Assembly: GCA_904066235.2 (NCBI GenBank)
Contig: CAJFCV020000001.1
Coordinates: 6,758,001 to 6,822,000, forward strand
Direction of reading: 5' to 3'
Length of the DNA: 64,000 nucleotides
From: Bursaphelenchus xylophilus
Lineage: Eukaryota > Nematoda > Chromadorea > Rhabditida > Aphelenchoididae
In this document: positions 15,001 to 29,061 of the stretch, in pieces
How the letters are laid out: each line of letters opens with the position of its first letter
How positions within the stretch are numbered: position 1 is the first letter of the stretch
Translations under genes and position numbers: made by a program
Notes under the pieces: model-generated
The model's database searches: none
Seen by the model: the letters and a program-made list of their open reading frames with translations, nothing else
What the model was told of the DNA's origin: nothing

Positions 15001-18000
15001 GTTTCATCAACAGGTCCGCTGTAGACCTCGGTTGTTGGATAGTCTTCGTGAGCCGGTGTTCTCTTGAACATGCCAACGATTTTTCCAATGGTATCGGTCT
15101 TTTCTTTGGCTGGTTCTGGCACTGGCTCGGCATGCTTGGGCTCCTCAATGTCACTGCGACCAGAATGGTACACAGAAACGTGGTGTTTGAGAGGTAGGCC
15201 ATCAACTTCGTCCTGGCGCCTGGTTTCATCAACAGGTCCGCTGTAGACCTCGGTTGTTGGATAGTCTTCGTGAGCTGGTGTTCTCTTGAACATGCCAACG
15301 ATTTTTCCAATGGTATCGGTCTTTTCTTTGGCTGGTTCTGGCACTGGCTCGGCATGCTTGGGCTCCTCAATGTCACTGTGACCAGAATGGTACACAGAGA
15401 CGTGGTGTTCGAGAGGTAGGCCATCAACTTCACCTTGACGCCTGGTTTCATCAACAGGTCCGCTGTAGACCTCGGTTGTTGGATAGTCTTCGTGAGCCGG
15501 TGTTCTCTTGAACATGCCAACGATTTTTCCAATGGTATCGGTCCTTTCTTTGGCTGGTTCTGGCACTGGCTCGGCATGCTTGGGCTCCTCAATGTCACTG
15601 CGACCAGAATGGTACACAGAAACGTGGTGTTCGAGAGGTAGGCCATCGACTTCACCTTGACGCCTGGTTTCATCAACAGGTCCGCTGTAGACCTCGGTTG
15701 TTGGATAGTCTTCGTGAGCCGGTGTTCTCTTGAACATGCCAACGATCTTGCCGATCTTGTCGGTCTTTTCTTTGGCTGGTTCTGGCACTGGCTCGGCATG
15801 CTTGGGCTCCTCAATGTCACTGCGACCAGAATGGTACACAGAGACGTGGTGTTCGAGAGGTAGGCCATCAACTTCGTCCTGGCGCCTGGTTTCATCAACA
15901 GGTCCGCTGTAGACCTCGGTTGTTGGATAGTCTTCGTGAGCCGGTGTTCTCTTGAACATGCCAACGATTTTTCCAATGGTATCGGTCTTTTCTTTGGCTG
16001 GTTCTGGCACTGGCTCGGCATGCTTGGGCTCCTCAATGTCACTGCGACCAGAATGGTACACAGAAACGTGTTGTTCGAGAGGTAGGCCATCGACTTCACC
16101 TTGACGCCTGGTTTCATCAACAGGTCCGCTGTAGACCTCGGTTGTTGGATAGTCTTCGTGAGCCGGTGTTCTCTTGAACATGCCAACGATTTTTCCAATG
16201 GTATCGGTCTTTTCTTTGGCTGGTTCTGGCACTGGCTCGGCATCCTTGGGCTCCTCAATGTCACTGCGACCAGAATGGTACACAGAAACGTGGTGTTTGA
16301 GAGGTAGGCCATCGAGTTCACCTTGACGCCTGGTTTCATCAACTGGTCCGCTGTAGACCTCGGTTGTTGGATAGTCTTCGTGAGCTGGTGTTCTCTTGAA
16401 CATGCCAACGATCTTGCCGATCTTGTCGGTCTTTTCTTTGGCTGGTTCTGGCACTGGCTCGGCATGCTTGGGCTCCTCAATGTCACTGCGACCAGAATGG
16501 TACACAGAAACGTGGTGTTCGAGAGGTAGGCCATCGACTTCACCTTGACGCCTGGTTTCATCAACAGGTCCGCTGTAGACCTCGGTTGTTGGATAGTCTT
16601 CGTGAGCCGGTGTTCTCTTGAACATGCCAACGATTTTTCCAATGGTATCGGTCTTTTCTTTGGCTGGTTCTGGCACTGGCTCGGCATGCTTGGGCTCCTC
16701 AATGTCACTGCGACCAGAATGGTACACAGAAACGTGGTGTTTGAGAGGTAGGCCATCAACTTCGTCCTGGCGCCTGGTTTCATCAACAGGTCCGCTGTAG
16801 ACCTCGGTTGTTGGATAGTCTTCGTGAGCTGGTGTTCTCTTGAACATGCCAACGATTTTTCCAATGGTATCGGTCTTTTCTTTGGCTGGTTCTGGCACTG
16901 GCTCGGCATGCTTGGGCTCCTCAATGTCACTGTGACCAGAATGGTACACAGAGACGTGGTGTTCGAGAGGTAGGCCATCAACTTCACCTTGACGCCTGGT
17001 TTCATCAACAGGTCCGCTGTAGACCTCGGTTGTTGGATAGTCTTCGTGAGCCGGTGTTCTCTTGAACATGCCAACGATTTTTCCAATGGTATCGGTCCTT
17101 TCTTTGGCTGGTTCTGGCACTGGCTCGGCATGCTTGGGCTCCTCAATGTCACTGCGACCAGAATGGTACACAGAAACGTGGTGTTCGAGAGGTAGGCCAT
17201 CGACTTCACCTTGACGCCTGGTTTCATCAACAGGTCCGCTGTAGACCTCGGTTGTTGGATAGTCTTCGTGAGCCGGTGTTCTCTTGAACATGCCAACGAT
17301 CTTGCCGATCTTGTCGGTCTTTTCTTTGGCTGGTTCTGGCACTGGCTCGGCATGCTTGGGCTCCTCAATGTCACTGCGACCAGAATGGTACACAGAGACG
17401 TGGTGTTCGAGAGGTAGGCCATCAACTTCGTCCTGGCGCCTGGTTTCATCAACAGGTCCGCTGTAGACCTCGGTTGTTGGATAGTCTTCGTGAGCCGGTG
17501 TTCTCTTGAACATGCCAACGATTTTTCCAATGGTATCGGTCTTTTCTTTGGCTGGTTCTGGCACTGGCTCGGCATGCTTGGGCTCCTCAATGTCACTGCG
17601 ACCAGAATGGTACACAGAAACGTGGTGTTCGAGAGGTAGGCCATCGACTTCACCTTGACGCCTGGTTTCATCAACAGGTCCGCTGTAGACCTCGGTTGTT
17701 GGATAGTCTTCGTGAGCCGGTGTTCTCTTGAACATGCCAACGATTTTTCCAATGGTATCGGTCTTTTCTTTGGCTGGTTCTGGCACTGGCTCGGCATGCT
17801 TGGGCTCCTCAATGTCACTGCGACCAGAATGGTACACAGAAACGTGGTGTTCGAGAGGTAGGCCATCGACTTCACCTTGACGCCTGGTTTCATCAACAGG
17901 TCCGCTGTAGACCTCGGTTGTTGGATAGTCTTCGTGAGCCGGTGTTCTCTTGAACATGCCAACGATCTTGCCGATCTTGTCGGTCTTTTCTTTGGCTGGT

Positions 18001-19923
18001 TCTGGCACTGGCTCGGCATGCTTGGGCTCCTCAATGTCACTGCGACCAGAATGGTACACAGAGACGTGGTGTTCGAGAGGTAGGCCATCAACTTCGTCCT
18101 GGCGCCTGGTTTCATCAACAGGTCCGCTGTAGACCTCGGTTGTTGGATAGTCTTCGTGAGCCGGTGTTCTCTTGAACATGCCAACGATTTTTCCAATGGT
18201 ATCGGTCTTTTCTTTGGCTGGCTCTGGCACTGGCTCGGCATGCTTGGGCTCCTCAATGTCACTGCGACCAGAATGGTACACAGAGACGTGGTGTTCGAGA
18301 GGTAGGCCATCAACTTCGTCCTGGCGCCTGGTTTCATCAACTGGTCCGCTGTAGACCTCGGTTGTTGGATAGTCTTCGTGAGCTGGTGTTCTCTTGAACA
18401 TGCCAACGATCTTGCCGATCTTGTCGGTCTTTTCTTTGGCTGGTTCTGGCACTGGCTCGGCATGCTTGGGCTCCTCAATGTCACTGCGACCCGAATGGTA
18501 CACAGAAACGTGGTGTTCGAGAGGCAGGCCATCGAGTTCACCTTGACGCCTGGTTTCATCAACAGGTCCGCTGTAGACCTCGGTTGTAGGATAGTCTTCG
18601 TGAGCTGGTGTTCTCTTGAACATGCCAACGATTTTTCCAATGGTATCGGTCTTTTCTTTGGCTGGCTCTGGCACTGGCTCGGCATACTTGGGCTCCTCAA
18701 TGTCACTGCGACCAGAATGGTACACAGAGACGTGGTGTTCGAGAGGTAGGCCATCAACTTCGTCCTGGCGCCTGGTTTCATCAACAGGTCCGCTGTAGAC
18801 CTCGGTTGTTGGATAGTCTTCGTGAGCCGGTGTTCTCTTGAACATGCCAACGATTTTTCCAATGGTATCGGTCTTTTCTTTGGCCGGCTCTGGCACTGGC
18901 TCGGCATGCTTGGGCTCCTCAATGTCACTGCGACCAGAATGGTACACAGAAACGTGTTGTTCGAGAGGCAGGCCATCGACTTCACCTTGACGCCTGGTTT
19001 CATCAACAGGTCCGCTGTAGACCTCGGTTGTTGGATAGTCTTCGTGAGCCGGTGTTCTCTTGAACATGCCAACGATTTTTCCAATGGTATCGGTCCTTTC
19101 TTTGGCTGGTTCTGGCACTGGCTCGGCATGCTTGGGCTCCTCAATGTCACTGCGACCAGAATGGTACACAGAAACGTGGTGTTCGAGAGGTAGGCCATCG
19201 ACTTCACCTTGACGCCTGGTTTCATCAACAGGTCCGCTGTAGACCTCGGTTGTTGGATAGTCTTCGTGAGCCGGTGTTCTCTTGAACATGCCAACGATCT
19301 TGCCGATCTTGTCGGTCTTTTCTTTGGCTGGTTCTGGCACTGGCTCGGCATGCTTGGGCTCCTCAATGTCACTGCGACCAGAATGGTACACAGAGACGTG
19401 GTGTTCGAGAGGTAGGCCATCAACTTCGTCCTGGCGCCTGGTTTCATCAACAGGTCCGCTGTAGACCTCGGTTGTTGGATAGTCTTCGTGAGCCGGTGTT
19501 CTCTTGAACATGCCAACGATTTTTCCAATGGTATCGGTCTTTTCTTTGGCTGGCTCTGGCACTGGCTCGGCATGCTTGGGCTCCTCAATGTCACTGCGAC
19601 CAGAATGGTACACAGAGACGTGGTGTTCGAGAGGTAGGCCATCAACTTCGTCCTGGCGCCTGGTTTCATCAACAGGTCCGCTGTAGACCTCGGTTGTTGG
19701 ATAGTCTTCGTGAGCCGGTGTTCTCTTGAACATGCCAACGATTTTTCCAATGGTATCGGTCTTTTCTTTGGCCGGCTCTGGCACTGGCTCGNNNNNNNNN
19801 NNNNNNNNNNNNNNNNNNNNNNNNNNNNNNNNNNNNNNNNNNNNNNNNNNNNNNNNNNNNNNNNNNNNNNNNNNNNNNNNNNNNNNNNNNNCATGCTTGG
19901 GCTCCTCAATGTCACTGCGACCA
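1..19923 (-). repeat. 222-bp coding tandem repeat array, about 90 copies
   Basis: The same 222-bp unit recurs in strict register (for example the ctttctttggctgg block at 1, 223 and every 222 bp after), so every copy is 74 codons and the frame is never broken. Copies are roughly 95 percent alike by eye. The right end is sharp: at 19923 the sequence leaves the consensus in the middle of a unit. The left end lies outside the window. Two main versions of the KTD(K/T)IGKI segment occur (aagatcggcaag versus accattggaaaa on the coding strand). Blocks of 3, 4, 5 and 7 units are themselves repeated. Confidence 0.97.
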
Positions 19924-21052
19924 CTTTGTAAAAAGTTGTTATCATCGTCCTTGCTTGTCGATGGAGACATTTGGTCGTCGTAAATTGTCGACCGTTGCCC
20001 AGAATAGCCGCTATGGTACACCGTGACGAAATCTGTTATGTTATTATTTCCCATTTCTTCTCTTCTGTTTGTATAAAGGATGTCTATAGGCGTGTCTGTG
20101 GGACAAATTACATATTCAGTGCCATCTTTGTACAAGTGAACATAGTCCGTTTCGTCTAATGATCCTGAGCTTGATGTATTCGTTCTATTAGTCAAAAGCG
20201 TGCGTCCTGTTCGTGCGCGGCTTGACACTGCTCCCCATTCGCCTTTTTCCGTTTCATCCTCGGTCGATTCAGATGTACGATAGCGACTGTGTTGGTCATC
20301 TTCGGATGTTATTGGGGACAGCGAGCTGTCGGTTGCTGATCCTATCATTACATAGCTTACATTGCTGGGCCTTCCAGGACTGGCAACATCAAGAGGAAGG
20401 TCGATTGTGAGCTGTTTATCTTCCGTATCCTGAATCATCTCGTATTCTTCTTCACTTCCATCTTCCATGACTTTGTACGTAGTAGTTGTTGTCGTTATAA
20501 CCGTCGTCGTTTGTCTCTGATGAAGGTTCATGTATATGCCGTTAAATAGCGGGACTCCTTGTCCTGTTAGACCAGAAATGATGGGCGTTCCGCCAGCTTT
20601 AATCGTCGTTGTTGTAGAGTGAACGGATCTGGTAGCTTCACCTGTGGGAGACATGGAAAGAAGTTTAAGCCTAGATGAGTCGGGATCACTGACATCTAAC
20701 GGCATTTGTAATATCTGTACCCTTTCTGTGGTTGTGATTGTCCGTGTGTGATAGTAAGGGGCCCCACTTTCATCATTTAGCCGTAGCGGGGAAGTTCCCG
20801 TCCGTTCCCTTCGTGTGACCGTCCATGTTGGGTTTTGCAGAGTGTTGTCTGAAACAAGTTGTTTACATTATTTTTGTCTTAGCAATGCATGCGGCGATTT
20901 GGCTATTTGCGCAAATTACAATTAATTTATAAAATGAGTTTAATTAAATACTATCGGTGCGTCGCATGATCTTTAAATCCTTCCATTTTAAGATTGAAAA
21001 ACAAACTACCTGGATTTGACTTTAAACGTGGGGGTTTCGGCTGGTCTGACAT
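1..21052 (-). CDS. Giant tandem-repeat protein, 5' part (C-terminus outside window)
   Basis: Model: complement(join(<1..20848, 21010..21052)). The start ATG (21052) follows an ATTTCAG acceptor. The 43-bp exon MSDQPKPPRLKSNP joins in phase over a 161-bp intron to a single exon that stays open to the left edge, about 6,960 codons. The first ~300 residues are unique, rich in Ser, Thr and acidic residues, with a TTTVITTTTTYK stretch. Then come about 90 copies of a 74-residue unit containing GLPLEHHVSVYHSGRSD, EEPKHAEPVPEPAKEKTD, IGKIVGMFKRTPAHEDYP and TEVYSGPVDET. Differences between copies are mostly synonymous in this frame only, which fixes the frame. No signal peptide or membrane segment is seen; an extended, low-complexity, cytoskeleton-like protein is an inference. 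The style recalls long tails of nematode giant ankyrins, but no ankyrin repeats are present and I cannot confirm homology. Unidentified. Confidence 0.8.
19792..19891. other. Assembly gap of 100 N inside the repeat array
   Basis: Exactly 100 N, a conventional placeholder for unknown length. The left flank ends ...actggctcg and the right flank starts catgcttggg; in the repeat these are separated by a single g. The missing part should therefore be 1 + 222k bases, a whole number of units collapsed by the assembler. 100 and 1 + 222k both leave remainder 1 on division by 3, so translation across the N run happens to keep the frame. Confidence 0.97.
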
Positions 21053-22590
21053 CTGAAATAATTGGAATATTAGTTGTTTGTAAACACAATAAATACACAA
21101 ACAAACAACGCGGCCCGTGCAGAAGAAACCCGCTCCCTAAAGGAATTCCCCGTTCTCTCGCCTCTGTTGTTCTCCCCGTGGACGCAAAATCCAGTCGGCC
21201 TCACCGCTTTCCGGTAAGAAACCCGCGGGCCTTTTTTCCTCGTTGTTAATCACTTTCATTCCATTCCCCTGTCTGTTCCTCCCGGTCCTAGTTCATCAAT
21301 ACCTAACATATTTTTCCTGCCGGAATCCATGTTTTTTACTATAGATGTAAGCTGAAATGCGTTTGGCTTTCAGTTTCGGCTTTCTCTTCTCCATTCCCTC
21401 TATCGCCAATCTTCAGTTTCAAACGGCAGGAATAAAGAGCGGAGAGAAAAATGTGCACAAAAATAAGTTTTCCAATCCCGAATTTCAGTAAATAGACGGA
21501 ATAATGAGTAAAAAACAATGCGGACGCGAAACGACATAGGGCTCACAACAGGTCCGCAGGGCAGAAATGAACCTTTGCGGATTGGATAATCCCCAGTCAG
21601 GATCAAAGCGTTTTTCTTTTTGATCGCCCGAGGGAAAATGCGCTAGAGAAAAGTGTCGCCATATAGTGGCTGCTTTTTTTGGATTTTTTTTAAGACGATC
21701 AACGAAAATGACAAAAAAAATAAGGCGAGAAAGATCGGCCAACTCAACGAAATTCCGACAAAAACCCGAGCCAAGGACGATTCGAGGCAGCCCCGACTCT
21801 GAGTCTCCGATCAGTTGAACGGCATTCAGCTCAGACAGCCCGCGCATCCAAAACAAAAATATTTTGGTCTGGCGCCCGCAACGCACGGTTTCTCACGGCA
21901 AATAAAACGCTCTCGTTTGAATATTGATATTTTCACAACTTATTTCATGTCCGAAAACTTCGACTGATCGATTTTTAATTACCTTATTTTGTTGTAAAAT
22001 TTCTCATTCCAAAAAAGGAAGACCTAAAAAATTGGAGGGCTAACCGACAAAACCGTCCGTGAACTGGGCCTGCGGGCTCGGGTTGAATAACGCGTGTCAA
22101 CGTAACTTCAGGCGGCGACCTCATTCCCTGGGAACACCGCTATTCCAGACAAACAAAAAGAGCAAACCGAAACATTCCGAGAACCTTTACAAAACACGGA
22201 TGGGTAAAGAATTTCTCAAAAATTCATTAGTCATTGTTACCGCTTTATTTCTCAAATTTCATTAGTCATTGTTACCGTCGCACTGACAGTGTGATCATGG
22301 CGAAGCAGCAGTGAAAGCCCTATTCCTCATCAATAATTTCCATCAAGGAAAAGAATTCTTTCATATTGAAAACAGGGATGCTCGTAGAAGCCGAAAAGCA
22401 GATGCATTATATGTTTATATGCCCCCCCTCCTTCTCGTTAACACAAAAACAAGGCGACACCTGGGAGAAAGGAAATTGTGGTTTCGATTCGATCGGGCTT
22501 GCCGGGGGCATATCATTTAAACTCGCAATCAAATTGTTTACTTTACAAACACCCGTTCAGATGGAATAAACCATTATAAAATGTATAATG
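21053..22590. other. Intergenic: 3' side of LATS and 5' side of the giant gene
   Basis: No convincing coding sequence. It presumably holds the LATS 3' UTR next to 22590 and the promoter or 5' region of the giant gene next to 21053. A short imperfect direct repeat occurs at 22212-22242 and 22249-22278 (shared core cattagtcattgttaccg). Open frames here lack splice support or family resemblance. Confidence 0.6.
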
Positions 22591-25605
<3,015 letters not shown>

Positions 25606-25955
25606 AATTTGCAAAAGAAACATATAAACGATCTTGAGACCTCGGACTACATAAACAACCAACAAAATTCAAATAAAAGAAAAAACTTTCTGGTCTTGAT
25701 CAGGAATGCCGGTCTAACAAAAAAGTGAATAATGCCCCTTCCAGATAGCGGGAGGTATGGGCGTTTGAATAGAGACGCGGTTTACGACGTGCTGTCGCGT
25801 GAGAAGGAGAGAGAGAGAGCGACGACAACTGCCTTTTCTTTCTCTGCTCCCTGTTAAGAACTCTTGACCTCCTCGCCGCTCTTTAATAATAAAACCAATC
25901 TTTTATTTGGTCAGAAGTTTATTTATCAAATATTTCAGACATAAGGTGATTTTAT
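25606..25955. other. Short intergenic region between the E-protein gene and LATS
   Basis: 350 bp between the stop of the E-protein gene and the LATS start on the same strand. It contains a GA-rich run (gagagagagag near 25811) and AT-rich sequence next to the E-protein stop. No gene seen; it probably holds the E-protein 3' UTR and the LATS 5' region. Confidence 0.6.
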
Positions 25956-27409
25956 TCATTGCTGGGCCTGTTCCCGACGACGCATCGAGTTCGCACGAGG
26001 GTTCATATTGCGCTGACGGACCTAAAACAAGATTTGTTGTGGCATTGTTAGAAAAATGATCATACCTGTCCTTCTAGTCCATTAATGACCTGAACAGCGT
26101 GATGGAGAATACTCAGTTTGGTTAGATTCCTCTCGTTCGTATTTGGGATGTGCTGACTGCACATTTTGCCCAGCTCTTTGAAAGCGGTGTTGATGTCTTT
26201 GACTCGGATCCTATAAGAATTTAATCATCTGAACCTCTCTTGTTACCGTTCTCGATTATTGTTTGCATGCCGTCTTTCTTGTTCCTTGTCCTCCGACCTA
26301 CTATCATCGTCCGAGTCTTTGAGACTCCGTGATCGTCGACTTCTTGCCTGTTTTTGGTTAAGAACGTTGTTAGGATACATCATGTTTGAAGTATTTTGTA
26401 TTCTATTGGGAGGAGAACTAAAGGAAGGAAGACTTTCATTAGGTGGAATCATGGGCAGGTCGGGCTGATCTCCGCCAATGGGAGTCGGAACATACGGATC
26501 AAGATTTCTTGCAGTACCGTTGGGAATGTAATGAGGGTCGATTGTTGGGTTCTGGGAATGTTTTAATAAAATTACAGTAACCTACTGGAAGCCCTGGCTG
26601 TGAATAGAAACCATTATCAGCAATATAAGGCAAAGAAAGTTGGTCTGCTCCATCCGGCTTAAAACAATAAAAAAATAAAGATTATTGTGAGGTTCCTACC
26701 AAATATGGAGGGTATGGCCATGGACAACCCGGTGTAATGTAGCTGGACGGCAGACTGGATGGATCGACTCTGCTGTCGGCTGGGATGATTGGATAGTTGG
26801 GGGATGACTCTTCCCCTCCAGGCAACAGAACACTATTATAATTTGAAATGGGTCCACCCGATCCGGGATAGATGCCCTGAGGCGGTTGCCAGTAATTGAC
26901 ATCATTCGAACTCCCTGCCGCAAAACTGTAAAGTGTGGAGTAAGAGTTGTAAACGGATGGAGAACTGATTTCAGGGATCAACGAGGGGTCCGGATAAAGA
27001 TGGGGGGTGATTACGGTAGTCTGAGCTGGCACTGAAATTGTGGTCGGCTGAGATAAAGGCTGGCCCGTTGACATGACGGTCGTGGATGAATACGGCTTCT
27101 GGATATTCGCATCGATTTCCTCGCTTTTAAACGCCTAGAAAAAATACGTTTTACTTAAAAAATCTTTACTTTTGTATTTACAGTATCGCTTACTATTTTC
27201 TGATCGTTTTGAGACGATGCCGTTTCCGTTTTACCCTCTGGGAAGGAGTTGTTCTCATCAGTGGCCGACAAAGATGGAGGTTGTTCATAGCCATTAGAAG
27301 GGTAATTGGGATACTGAGGATAAAAAGGAACCGAACTCAAGGAGGATGATGAACTGTTCACAACGTCTTTGTTCTCCTTAGTCTCAACATTTGAATGGAA
27401 AGGGGACAT
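25956..27409 (-). CDS. hlh-2: Class I bHLH transcription factor (E-protein / Daughterless type)
   Basis: E-proteins bind E-box DNA as homodimers or as partners of tissue-specific bHLH factors. Six exons (25956-26021, 26066-26210, 26247-26551, 26586-26657, 26700-27134, 27194-27409) give about 412 residues, similar to C. elegans HLH-2. The C-terminal bHLH reads [18 protein letters not shown], then [22 protein letters not shown] and the E-protein-specific tail [10 protein letters not shown]. The N-terminal 280 residues are low complexity (Pro, Ser, Tyr, Asn), as in E-protein activation regions. A CKII-like acidic stretch [11 protein letters not shown] precedes the basic region. The ATG lies two bases after an ATTTCAG acceptor. 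For the end of exon 1 an alternative donor 18 bp further downstream would also keep the phase. Confidence 0.93.
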
Positions 27410-29061
27410 GCCTGAAATATCAATTTTTCAATAGCTTCGACTACTATAATAATGACAATTTGAGAGCAGGGAGAATTCGAGAAAGGCCCAGCACCAACAC
27501 GGAGATCGAGGGATCGAACGGATATGCGTTTATTTTTTTGCTGAATCGGCGTGCAGAAAGAGGACGCGGAAAGGAGAGAAGCAGAGAGCAAAGCCCGGTT
27601 CCGGAGAGCCCCCTCATATAAGGGTACCGCGTTTATGTGGCCTAGTCGGAGAGCGAGGGGAATCATTTCCCTCTTCGCGCAGTTTTGTAATTCCACCAAA
27701 AGCGCCACAAGACTCGGAGAATAAGCATATTAAGCAAGTAATGCAATTACAAATGTAATCAAAGCTCCACACCACCGCCAAGTTAAACTCCTTTTTCATA
27801 TTCCCTACTCCATCAAAGCCGAGGTCTCCTTTCCCTTCCCTACTGTCTGCATTGGCACTCCCCAGGAGATCATGACGCTCGCGCAGCACACGCCTTTCAA
27901 GAAAACTGGCTCCGGTGACATTAAATCTCCCAAAAAGGTGGAAGTGTGTGGGCCGAGACTCGTAAACACATAACCTTATTAAGAGCAAAGGGAAGCCGCC
28001 CTCCAAGGCCGGCCCTTCGAACTTAAGCAGGCCCCACTTTGATCGTCTTCGATCATTATTGCGCTGGGATTGAGGAGGATAATTTACTCCCTAAAATCTG
28101 CACAGAACGGACGGCGTGGCCTTCTGAAGGCCGGTCATCGAAACGAAAGAAGACACTCCAAATTGTTTTTGAATTGACGCGCTCAGGAGTTAAAAAGTGG
28201 AAGTGCATAAGCCAAGAAAGGGTCGGTAGCTGCCTGGGAAGTCGCGACAGATGTTCCCAGTTTACGGCCACGCGATGGATCGAGCGACCTTGGGATCGTC
28301 AGCGGTCCAAAGTTGGATCGAGACAGCTAAATCAACAAAAACTCGGGAGCGGCCAGGCCCGGATAAGGGAGGATAAAGCGAGAGGAGAGGACCGATCGAT
28401 CCCCTCAGCCTCCAGATGTGCCGATTGGAACATTTTACAGCCTTCCCGGCCTCATTCCCCTTCCCGAGTGATGACCGTAGTCTTGAAATTCATCTCTCAT
28501 TCAGGTTTCCGTTTTCCTTACAGTAAGTACATGCACGTTTCTCGGAACACCTGGTTTAATTTTAATTCGAAATGCGCCGAATCTAAGATTTAAATACTCG
28601 CGGTGTCTTGAATAAATTATCGGGATCCCTAGTAATTCTAAAACTCCAAGTTTCTGTGATACTGTGACAAAAATACGTCATTAAAGTGGGACAAAGTAGC
28701 CAGTTCATTATAAAAACGAGGTAGTAAATTGTAAGCTTCTCGAAATCTCGGGAAAGAAAAATTCTGTGAAAAAGATTTAATTGAATCCAGATATTCATTC
28801 AGCTCCACTGAATCCCCCGACCCTAAACTCCGCACCCAATTATGGCCAAAATGGGACATTCCTCGCTTTTCTAATTAAATTTCACCAAAACAAAGTCGGG
28901 ATTGGATACGAGGTTACTCTGATTATTCGGAATGCCATGATTTCTCTGCTCTTATGTTATAGTATATTACCTCGAGATATGATCGTATATGGCTGCTCTC
29001 TTCCCTTTTTGGCGCCCGATCAGCGCGGCTTCAAGCCATTTCTCCGCGTTCTGTCCTCCTC
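27410..29061. other. Divergent intergenic region between the E-protein and LRR genes
   Basis: 1.65 kb between two outward-facing start codons, so it should hold both promoters. Several open frames (for example 28039-28593) show no splice context, no domain and no family resemblance. No repeat or RNA gene seen. Confidence 0.6.

Noticed and set aside
1..19923. CRISPR array or satellite DNA as explanation of the repeat
   Set aside because: Units are 222 bp without spacers and evolve as codons; this is a coding tandem repeat.
3218..19945. Minus-strand open frame of 5,575 codons (AYLSNTTSLCTIL... repeats)
   Set aside because: Shadow frame of the 222-bp repeat. Third-position changes of the real frame become residue changes here, and the frame is broken at 3218 by a change that is harmless in the real frame.
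1..21052. Identification of the giant gene as UNC-44/ankyrin
   Set aside because: Only the general style of a long repetitive tail fits; no ankyrin, ZU5 or death domain is present and the gene appears to start at 21052.
28039..28593. 184-codon plus-strand open frame
   Set aside because: No signal, domain, splice context or family resemblance; lies in a divergent promoter region.
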